NCBI GenBank assembly: GCA_030632625.1
Contig: DAOVUK010000119.1
Location: forward strand, 1 to 8,147
Reading direction: 5' to 3'
Length of the DNA: 8,147 nucleotides
From: Gammaproteobacteria bacterium
GTDB taxonomy: Bacteria; Pseudomonadota; Gammaproteobacteria; GRL18
Each line of letters opens with the position of its first letter. Position 1 is the stretch's first letter. Shown in pieces: positions 1-5,161 of the stretch. The position numbers were made by a program, and so were the translations under genes. The notes below the pieces were generated by a model, which was not told the origin of the DNA, did not search any database, and worked only from the letters and a program-made list of their open reading frames with translations.

Positions 1-149
1 CGGTCAAATAGCTTATAGTTTAACTCCGTTTCCAGAGTGGCAATTCTTTTACTAATAGCCGGCTGGGTCAGATATAAGGATTCTGCAGTTAAAGAAAAAG
101 ATTGTTTTTCAGCAACGCTGAGGAATGTTTCAATTGATGGGATATCCAT
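1..149 (-). CDS. LysR-family transcriptional regulator, N-terminal part (cut by window edge)
   Basis: This is the first 49 codons of a LysR-type DNA-binding regulator, read on the minus strand from an ATG at 149-147. The protein begins MDIPSIETFLSVAEKQSFSL and continues with the family's winged helix-turn-helix: residues about 18-37 carry the typical LTQPAISKRI recognition helix, followed by the linker-helix signature LETEL and KLFD at residues 46-49. The effector-binding domain lies outside the window. No strong ribosome site is visible before the ATG, but the family N-terminus fits this start exactly. It is transcribed divergently from leuC, the usual arrangement for a LysR protein that controls its neighbour. 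A role in controlling leuCDB is therefore an inference from position; the ligand cannot be told from this fragment. Confidence 0.93.
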   Translation of the reverse strand, partial: MDIPSIETFLSVAEKQSFSLTAESLYLTQPAISKRIATLETELNYKLFD

Positions 150-246
150 ATTCAGATTTCTATTAACTTACAACTTATAAACATAAAAACTGTCCGCTTC
201 GCTCGTAAACCAGAAAAAAGTACGCATTATTTTGAAGAACCTTATT

Positions 247-266
247 TATAATATTCGGCGATTATA
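247..266. promoter_or_regulatory. Inverted repeat TATAAT-N8-ATTATA
   Basis: Perfect 6-bp arms (247-252 and 261-266) flank an 8-bp centre. Each arm reads as a consensus -10 box on one strand, so it could mark divergent promoters or be a regulator site. I found no good -35 box at standard distance on either strand, so its role is uncertain. Confidence 0.3.
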
Positions 267-291
267 GCCAGACATGATTCAATATATTTGC

Positions 292-306
292 ATAACCTTT
301 AGTTAT
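292..306. promoter_or_regulatory. Candidate LysR-type operator
   Basis: ATAACCTTTAGTTAT is a perfect interrupted palindrome: ATAAC and GTTAT arms around five bases. It meets the T-N11-A dyad pattern that LysR-type proteins bind. It overlaps the possible leuC -35 box and sits in the gap between a LysR gene and leuC, as expected for that regulator's own site. Binding is an inference from motif and position. Confidence 0.45.
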
Positions 307-391
307 ACCAGATATAAATAAATTGAATTTGAGTTATTATAGTTTAAGCGATATTATTAACGCAACTTCAACACTGATCTTTCGACCACAA

Positions 392-427
392 CTTTCAGGC
401 TCAAGCTGTCTTTCAGGCTCAAGCTGT
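392..427 (+). repeat. Two exact 18-bp direct repeats in the leuC leader
   Basis: CTTTCAGGCTCAAGCTGT occurs twice without a gap (392-409 and 410-427). The second copy ends one base before the AGGAG ribosome site of leuC. It lies in the untranslated leader if leuC starts at 440. The frame is also open here, so an upstream start would read it as a repeated LSGSSC peptide, but there is no ribosome site to support that. Confidence 0.9.
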
Positions 428-428
428 C

Positions 429-433
429 AGGAG
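429..433 (+). promoter_or_regulatory. leuC ribosome binding site
   Basis: AGGAG lies six bases before the ATG at 440. This decides the start: the open frame extends upstream to a TTG at 323, but that codon has no ribosome site, and the LeuC family N-terminus ([11 protein letters not shown]) begins at 440. Confidence 0.85.
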
Positions 434-439
434 AAGAGT

Positions 440-1945
440 ATGAGTGCCAAAACCTTATATGATAAATTATGGGACAGCCATGTTGTCCGTGAAAACGATG
501 ACGGTACATCACTGCTGTATATTGATCGTCAATTAATTCATGAAGTGACCTCACCTCAGGCTTTTGAAGGTTTAAGAACAGCCAATCGTCAGCCCTGGAA
601 ACTTTCAGCTAATCTGGCGACGCCTGATCATAATGTCCCGACAACTGATCGTGAACAGGGTATTGCTGATCCGGTGTCAAAACTTCAGGTAGATACACTG
701 GATTCAAACTGTGATTATTTTGCCATCACCGAATTTAAAATGAATGATATTCGCCAGGGTATCGTTCATGTTGTAAGCCCTGAACAGGGTGCGACGCTGC
801 CCGGAATGACGCTGGTTTGCGGTGATTCACATACCTCAACTCATGGTGCATTTGGCACACTGGCCTTTGGCATCGGCACTTCTGAAGTTGAGCATGTTTT
901 GGCAACGCAATGTCTGATTCAAAAAAAATCAAAAAATATGCTGATTCTGGTCAATGGTCAACTCAATAAGGGGGTCACTGCAAAAGACATTATTTTAGCC
1001 ATTATTGGTAAAATAGGTACTGCAGGAGGAACCGGATATGCCATTGAATTTGCTGGTGATGCGGTCCGTTCACTTTCCATGGAAGGTCGTATGACTATGT
1101 CCAATATGGCTATTGAAGCGGGTGCCCGGGCAGGCATGGTTGCCGTGGATGATACCACTATCGAATACGTCAGGGGCAGACCCTTTTCCCCTGATAAAGA
1201 GCACTGGCAGCAGGCGGTAGAATACTGGCAAAATTTTTATTCAGATGCAGATGCCCGGTTTGACAAAACCATCACTCTTGAAGCTGGTGATATTAAACCA
1301 CAGGTGACCTGGGGTACTTCCCCTGAAATGACTATTGCTATTGATGAAACGATACCTGATCCCGCCAGTGAATCGGATCCGGTTAAACAGGAAGGGATGA
1401 GATCCGCTCTCAGCTATATGGGACTGACTGCCGGCAAAGCCATTTCTGAAGTGCCGGTTGATGTTGTTTTTATTGGTTCCTGCACAAATTCCCGCATTGA
1501 AGATATACGCGCCGCAGCTGAAGTGGTTAAAGGCAAAAATGTCTCTGCTGCCATCAAGCAGGCTTTAGTGGTGCCGGGTTCTGGTTTGATTAAACAGCAG
1601 GCTGAAAAGGAAGGTCTGGATAAAATTCTACTGGCAGCGGGTTTTGAGTGGCGTGAACCCGGTTGTTCAATGTGTCTGGCCATGAATGCTGATCGTCTGG
1701 AACCGCAGCAAAGATGTGCTTCTACTTCAAATAGAAACTTTGAAGGTCGCCAGGGGCAGGGTGGTCGAACGCATCTGGTGAGCCCGGCAATGGCAGCGGC
1801 GGCGGCTATTGCCGGACATTTTGTTGATCTGCAGTCTATTGCTGACAACTCTTATTTGGTTGAAGACTCTTATTTAGTTGATGACTCTTATTTAGTTGAT
1901 GACTCTTATTTGGTTGACAACTCTTATTTGACAAACAAAGGATAA
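440..1945 (+). CDS. leuC: 3-isopropylmalate dehydratase (isomerase) large subunit LeuC, with repeat tail
   Basis: LeuC is the catalytic iron-sulfur subunit of isopropylmalate isomerase, which with LeuD converts 2-isopropylmalate to 3-isopropylmalate in the cytoplasm, the second step of leucine synthesis. The protein has 501 residues. The [4Fe-4S] ligands are visible as Cys348 (GSCTNSR) and Cys409 and Cys412 (GCSMC), matching the aconitase superfamily pattern. Other family marks are [21 protein letters not shown] and [12 protein letters not shown]. The family is normally about 466-475 residues and ends soon after the AGHF segment. Here about 33 extra residues (469-501) follow, made of DSYLVD repeats encoded by an 18-nt tandem array. 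The core looks intact, so the enzyme should work; the tail's effect is unknown. leuD follows after 11 bp, so the two are surely co-transcribed and translated together. Confidence 0.97.
   Translation: MSAKTLYDKLWDSHVVRENDDGTSLLYIDRQLIHEVTSPQAFEGLRTANRQPWKLSANLATPDHNVPTTDREQGIADPVSKLQVDTLDSNCDYFAITEFKMNDIRQGIVHVVSPEQGATLPGMTLVCGDSHTSTHGAFGTLAFGIGTSEVEHVLATQCLIQKKSKNMLILVNGQLNKGVTAKDIILAIIGKIGTAGGTGYAIEFAGDAVRSLSMEGRMTMSNMAIEAGARAGMVAVDDTTIEYVRGRPFSPDKEHWQQAVEYWQNFYSDADARFDKTITLEAGDIKPQVTWGTSPEMTIAIDETIPDPASESDPVKQEGMRSALSYMGLTAGKAISEVPVDVVFIGSCTNSRIEDIRAAAEVVKGKNVSAAIKQALVVPGSGLIKQQAEKEGLDKILLAAGFEWREPGCSMCLAMNADRLEPQQRCASTSNRNFEGRQGQGGRTHLVSPAMAAAAAIAGHFVDLQSIADNSYLVEDSYLVDDSYLVDDSYLVDNSYLTNKG
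1847..1930 (+). repeat. 18-nt tandem repeat array at the 3' end of leuC
   Basis: Four full units and one 12-nt partial unit start at 1847, 1865, 1883, 1901 and 1919. The central unit is GACTCTTATTTAGTTGAT, encoding DSYLVD; the outer copies differ by a few bases (AAC for GAC, TTG for TTA, GAA or GAC for GAT). The period is a multiple of three, so copy-number change would lengthen or shorten the LeuC tail without a frameshift. The array ends 12 bases before the stop codon. Confidence 0.95.
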
Positions 1946-1956
1946 AGGAGCCTGTT

Positions 1957-2604
1957 ATGGAAAAGTTTACAAAAATGACTGCGATAGCAGTGCCTCTGGA
2001 TAGAGCCAATGTTGATACCGATGCCATTATTCCCAAACAATTTTTAAAATCCATTAAACGCAGTGGTTTTGGACCTAATTTGTTTGATCAGTGGCGCTAT
2101 CTGGATCATGGTGAGCCGGGTATGGACAATTCAACGCGGCCGATCAATCCGGATTTTATCCTCAATCAATCCCGTTATGCGAATGCCCGAATTTTGCTGG
2201 CCAGAGATAATTTTGGTTGTGGTTCTTCACGAGAACATGCTCCCTGGGCACTGGAAGATTATGGTATTCGAGTAATAATTGCCCCAAGTTTTGCCGATAT
2301 CTTCTATAATAACTGTTTTAAAAATGGTTTATTGCCCATAATACTGCCTGCAGCAATGATTGATGAGTTATTTAATGCGGTGTTTGCCAATGAAGGCTTT
2401 CAGCTCACGATTGATTTGCAGCAGCAAAAAATAACCTCAGAAGCTTCTTCCGGCTCTGTTTTTGATGTTAGCTTTGAACTGGATAAGTTCCGTCGTCATT
2501 GCCTGTTAGAAGGTCTGGATGAGATTGCCCTGACGCTGGAGCATGCACAAGATATTCGGATCTATGAGAACAAACAAAAAGAAATAACGCCCTGGCTTTT
2601 TTAA
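1957..2604 (+). CDS. leuD: 3-isopropylmalate dehydratase (isomerase) small subunit LeuD
   Basis: LeuD is the small swivel-domain subunit that pairs with LeuC to complete the active site of isopropylmalate isomerase. The 215 residues compare well with the roughly 200 of the family. The signature [16 protein letters not shown] places Cys88 and the substrate-binding SSR at residues 90-92, followed by the conserved [19 protein letters not shown] segment. The N-terminal [17 protein letters not shown] is also typical. An AGGAG (1946-1950) stands six bases before the ATG and begins right at the leuC stop, which suggests translational coupling. No truncation or unusual residue is seen. Downstream is a 114-bp gap with two hairpins before leuB. 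Confidence 0.97.
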   Translation: MEKFTKMTAIAVPLDRANVDTDAIIPKQFLKSIKRSGFGPNLFDQWRYLDHGEPGMDNSTRPINPDFILNQSRYANARILLARDNFGCGSSREHAPWALEDYGIRVIIAPSFADIFYNNCFKNGLLPIILPAAMIDELFNAVFANEGFQLTIDLQQQKITSEASSGSVFDVSFELDKFRRHCLLEGLDEIALTLEHAQDIRIYENKQKEITPWLF

Positions 2605-2645
2605 TACAGGCTTTTAACCTAGAAAAATCAATTGAACCTATTAAT

Positions 2646-2661
2646 GGTGGGCAATCCCACC
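2646..2661. repeat. GC-rich hairpin between leuD and leuB
   Basis: GGTGGG and CCCACC form a perfect 6-bp stem around a CAAT loop. No run of T follows, so it is not a standard terminator. The GGTGGGCAAT-CCCACC form recalls short palindromic repeats (REP-like) that I have seen scattered between genes in various bacteria, but one copy in one window cannot prove that. Confidence 0.5.
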
Positions 2662-2665
2662 TTAC

Positions 2666-2693
2666 CCAAAGTTTAAATATAAATGAACTTTGG
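2666..2693. repeat. Second hairpin between leuD and leuB
   Basis: CCAAAGTT (2666-2673) and AACTTTGG (2686-2693) form a perfect 8-bp stem with a 12-base AT loop, which can extend inward by one G-U and one A-U pair. It starts only four bases after the preceding hairpin and ends 25 bases before the leuB ATG. No T tract follows. It may mark an mRNA processing or stability site, or modulate leuB expression. Confidence 0.5.
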
Positions 2694-2718
2694 CTTAATG
2701 ACTATCTGAGATAAAATT

Positions 2719-3798
2719 ATGAGTAAAAAAATAGCGGTATTACCCGGTGACGGCATTGGTGTAGAAATTGTTGCTCAGGCGGTAAAAGTCCTGAACTGTC
2801 TGAAAAGTGACTTTGGTCTTGATATTGAAATGGAACAGGGTCTGGTTGGTGGTGCTGCTTATGATGACTCGGGCTCACCTTTACCTGAGACTACATTAAA
2901 TCTGGCTAAAGAAGCAGATGCCATATTATTAGGTGCGGTTGGCGGTTATAAATGGGAATCTCTTGATATTGCAGTGCGTCCTGAGAAAGGACTGCTGGGT
3001 TTGCGATCAGAATTAGAACTTTTTGCCAATCTGCGACCTGCTATTTTATACCCGCAGCTGGCACACGCTTCGACTCTAAAAGAAGAGGTGGTCTCCGGTT
3101 TAGATATTATGATCGTGCGTGAATTGACCGGCGGCATTTATTTCGGTCAACCTCGTGGCGTAAGAATACTTGAAAATAATGAAAAACAAGGGTTTAATAC
3201 ACTTATCTATAAAGAGTCTGAAATAGAGCGTATTGCACATGTTGCTTTTGATACGGCCATGAAGCGGGATAAAAGACTTTGTTCAGTGGACAAGGCTAAT
3301 GTACTGGAATGTACTGAATTATGGCGTGAAGTGATGATTCGCATCAGTAAAGATTATCCTGATGTTGAACTGAGCCATATGTATGTTGATAATGCCGCCA
3401 TGCAGTTAGTCAGAGCACCAAAACAATTTGATGTGATGGTGACCAGCAACATGTTTGGTGATATTTTGTCCGATTGTGCAGCGATGTTAACGGGTTCAAT
3501 CGGTATGCTGCCGTCCGCTTCAATGGACAAAAATCAAAAAGGGATGTATGAGCCCATTCATGGCTCTGCACCTGATATTGCCGGACAGGATATTGCCAAT
3601 CCTCTGGCAACGATTTTATCGCTTGCAATGATGCTGCGCTATTCTCTGAGTGATGAAGGTTTAGCAGTTAAAATTGAAAAGGCTGTTGAAGAGGTTCTAA
3701 ATCAGGGACTTAGAACAGTGGATATCTATACAGAAGGTGATTCCAGAGTAGGAACAGAAGCAATGGGTGATGCAGTCGTTGCAGCTCTGCTAGCTTAA
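2719..3798 (+). CDS. leuB: 3-isopropylmalate dehydrogenase LeuB
   Basis: LeuB is the NAD-dependent oxidative decarboxylase of leucine synthesis, turning 3-isopropylmalate into 2-oxoisocaproate in the cytoplasm. The 359 residues equal the usual family length. Domain marks run in order: [11 protein letters not shown] at the N-terminus; [15 protein letters not shown] with catalytic Tyr141; VDKANVLE with catalytic Lys192; metal-binding Asp224 (YVDNAAMQ), Asp248 and Asp252 (GDILSD); and [15 protein letters not shown], where Asp286 is the residue that favours NAD over NADP. All key residues are present. The ATG at 2719 has only a modest GAG upstream (2708-2710), so translation may be weaker than for leuC and leuD. 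It is probably part of the same operon despite the hairpin-bearing gap; a separate promoter in that gap cannot be excluded. Confidence 0.97.
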   Translation: MSKKIAVLPGDGIGVEIVAQAVKVLNCLKSDFGLDIEMEQGLVGGAAYDDSGSPLPETTLNLAKEADAILLGAVGGYKWESLDIAVRPEKGLLGLRSELELFANLRPAILYPQLAHASTLKEEVVSGLDIMIVRELTGGIYFGQPRGVRILENNEKQGFNTLIYKESEIERIAHVAFDTAMKRDKRLCSVDKANVLECTELWREVMIRISKDYPDVELSHMYVDNAAMQLVRAPKQFDVMVTSNMFGDILSDCAAMLTGSIGMLPSASMDKNQKGMYEPIHGSAPDIAGQDIANPLATILSLAMMLRYSLSDEGLAVKIEKAVEEVLNQGLRTVDIYTEGDSRVGTEAMGDAVVAALLA

Positions 3799-3861
3799 AT
3801 GCTCTTTGTTTAGAAAAAAGAAATACAGTTTAAAAACATAGATTAAAGTCAGGAAAAACTA

Positions 3862-4884
3862 ATGACAAAAGAATATGATGTTGCGGTAGTCGGTGCCACA
3901 GGTGCTGTTGGTGAAACTATGATGGCAATTCTTGAACAACGGGATTTCCCGGTTCGAAATCTTTATCCACTTGCCAGTGCGCGTTCTGCCGGCAGTAAGA
4001 TTCAGTTTAAAGGAAAAAATTATACTGTTCAGGACCTGAGCGAGTTTGATTTTTCCCAGGTGCAAATTGGTTTGTTTTCTGCCGGCGGCAGTATTTCTGA
4101 AGTCTATGCACCTAAAGCTGCAGCAGCCGGCTGTGTTGTTATTGATAATACAGCTCATTTTCGCTATGACGACGATGTTCCTTTGATTGTCCCTGAAGTG
4201 AATCCACATGCGATTGCCGGCTATAAAAAACGCGGCATTATTGCTAACCCCAATTGCTCAACAATTCAAATGCTGGTGGCTCTCAAGCCCATCTATGATG
4301 CTGTTGGTATCGAGCGTATCAATGTCTGTACTTACCAGGCGGTTTCAGGGACTGGAAAAAATGCCATTGAAGAGCTGGCAGGACAAACAGCCAGCATTCT
4401 TAATGCTAAAGATATTAAGGTAGAGGTTTATCCAAAACAAATTGCGTTTAATGTTTTACCTCATATTGATGTTTTTAAAGACAATGGTTATACCAAAGAA
4501 GAAATGAAAATGGTGTGGGAAACTAATAAGATCTTTGAAGATGATTCCATTTTGGTTAACCCGACAGCTGTTAGAGTACCGGTCTTTTACGGTCATTCCG
4601 AAGCACTTCATATTGAAACCAGAGAAAAAATAACGGCACAGAAGGCTACTGAGCTGCTGCAGGCATTTGATGGTATCGAAGTAATGGATGAACGCAATGA
4701 TGGCGGCTATGCCACAGCGGTAACAGAAGGTGCTTCAAGTGATCCGGTTTATGTCAGTCGGATCCGTGAAGATATTTCTCATCCACGAGGATTAGATCTC
4801 TGGGTGGTTGCTGATAATGTGCGTAAAGGGGCTGCATTGAATAGTGTTCAAATAGCAGAAATACTGATAAAAGACTATTTGTAA
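3862..4884 (+). CDS. asd: Aspartate-semialdehyde dehydrogenase Asd
   Basis: Asd reduces aspartyl phosphate to aspartate semialdehyde with NADPH, the branch point to lysine and diaminopimelate, threonine and methionine. The 340 residues place it in the shorter form of the family, as in many Gram-positive bacteria and some proteobacteria, rather than the roughly 367-residue E. coli form. Visible marks are the NADP loop GATGAVG (residues 11-17), the catalytic Cys132 in NPNCSTIQ, Gln159 in TYQAVSGTGKNA, and Arg238 and His245 in RVPVFYGHSE. Because the active cysteine is present, this is a working enzyme and not the related USG-1-like protein that can sit between asd and fimV in other genomes. An AGGA at 3851-3854 precedes the ATG. 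It follows leuB after 63 bp with no obvious terminator, so read-through from the leu genes is likely. Confidence 0.96.
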   Translation: MTKEYDVAVVGATGAVGETMMAILEQRDFPVRNLYPLASARSAGSKIQFKGKNYTVQDLSEFDFSQVQIGLFSAGGSISEVYAPKAAAAGCVVIDNTAHFRYDDDVPLIVPEVNPHAIAGYKKRGIIANPNCSTIQMLVALKPIYDAVGIERINVCTYQAVSGTGKNAIEELAGQTASILNAKDIKVEVYPKQIAFNVLPHIDVFKDNGYTKEEMKMVWETNKIFEDDSILVNPTAVRVPVFYGHSEALHIETREKITAQKATELLQAFDGIEVMDERNDGGYATAVTEGASSDPVYVSRIREDISHPRGLDLWVVADNVRKGAALNSVQIAEILIKDYL

Positions 4885-4919
4885 TCAGGCCCTTTATTAT
4901 GTGCTTTAATCAAGGTAAG

Positions 4920-4990
4920 AATTCAAGAAATCGTGAATTGGTCGGCAATTTTTAATTATTTTGCAAACTTGTTAATGTTTTTCTTGAATT
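4920..4990. repeat. 11-bp perfect inverted repeat downstream of asd
   Basis: AATTCAAGAAA (4920-4930) and TTTCTTGAATT (4980-4990) are exact reverse complements separated by 49 bases. Pairing extends outward by a G-U and two A-U pairs. The left arm can instead pair locally with TGAATT at 4934-4939, so two exclusive RNA folds are possible. Confidence 0.6.
4936..4953 (+). terminator. Weak candidate terminator after asd
   Basis: AATTG and CAATT form a 5-bp stem with a GTCGG loop, followed directly by T residues within a T-rich stretch. The stem is short and AT-rich, so termination would be leaky at best. It lies 51 bp after the asd stop, a sensible place for the end of the leu-asd transcript. Confidence 0.25.
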
Positions 4991-5077
4991 TTTCAATTTA
5001 ACATACTAATAATAATAGAGAATAAGTTATGTTTTTTGCTCAGGCTGATGTTTTTTTAGACAATCTGAGTGAATACT

Positions 5078-5092
5078 TACTAAATTTTAGTA
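5078..5092. promoter_or_regulatory. Dyad TACTAAA-T-TTTAGTA upstream of fimV
   Basis: Perfect 7-bp arms surround one central base, about 70 bp before the fimV start. A further TACTAAT lies at 5098 and another at 5004. The compact symmetry suits a dimeric regulator's operator, but in such AT-rich DNA chance is possible. Confidence 0.3.
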
Positions 5093-5148
5093 TTTTGTAC
5101 TAATATTGAAACAATCAAATTCTGGATCAACCAGATCTAATTAAAAAA

Positions 5149-5154
5149 AGGGAG
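5149..5154 (+). promoter_or_regulatory. fimV ribosome binding site
   Basis: AGGGAG lies seven bases before GTG at 5162 and decides the start. The first in-frame ATG (codon 14) would remove most of the signal peptide and has no ribosome site. Confidence 0.8.
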
Positions 5155-5161
5155 CCAGCAA

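Larger units (their letters stand above)
150..439. promoter_or_regulatory. Divergent control region between the LysR gene and leuC
   Basis: This 290-bp AT-rich stretch holds no convincing gene. It contains the control signals for both divergent genes. Visible elements are a TATAAT-N8-ATTATA inverted repeat (247-266), a LysR-type dyad (292-306), an 18-bp direct duplication (392-427) and the leuC ribosome site. A possible leuC promoter is TTGCAT (288-293) with TATAAA (313-318), but its 19-bp spacing is long, so the exact start of transcription is unsure. The leader has no run of leucine codons in a short open frame, so I see no sign of classical leucine attenuation. Confidence 0.6.
4885..5161. 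promoter_or_regulatory. AT-rich gap between asd and fimV with several inverted repeats
   Basis: This 277-bp stretch has no convincing gene. It holds a long-range inverted repeat (4920-4930 with 4980-4990), a short hairpin followed by T-rich sequence (4936-4953), a dyad TACTAAA-T-TTTAGTA (5078-5092) and a 5-bp hairpin (5121-5135) just before the fimV ribosome site. TACTAAT or TACTAAA occurs three times (5004, 5078, 5098). A weak promoter guess is TTGAAT (4984-4989) with TAATAA (5007-5012). The size and AT content suggest that fimV has its own promoter here. Confidence 0.55.

Noticed and set aside
323..439. Upstream extension of leuC from a TTG at 323
   Set aside because: No ribosome site before 323, the added residues are unlike LeuC, and AGGAG plus the family N-terminus fix the start at 440.
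1836..2054. Minus-strand ORF rich in NKS repeats
   Set aside because: Antisense reading of the leuC tail repeat and leuD start; open only because of the repeat.
2646..2693. Rho-independent terminator after leuD
   Set aside because: Neither hairpin is followed by a T tract.
3859..4209. Minus-strand ORF of 116 codons across the start of asd
   Set aside because: Fully antisense to the well-supported asd gene and without recognisable features.
5029..5103. 24-residue ORF starting ATG at 5029 before fimV
   Set aside because: Weak ribosome site, AT-rich low-complexity peptide and overlap with a dyad; nothing supports translation.
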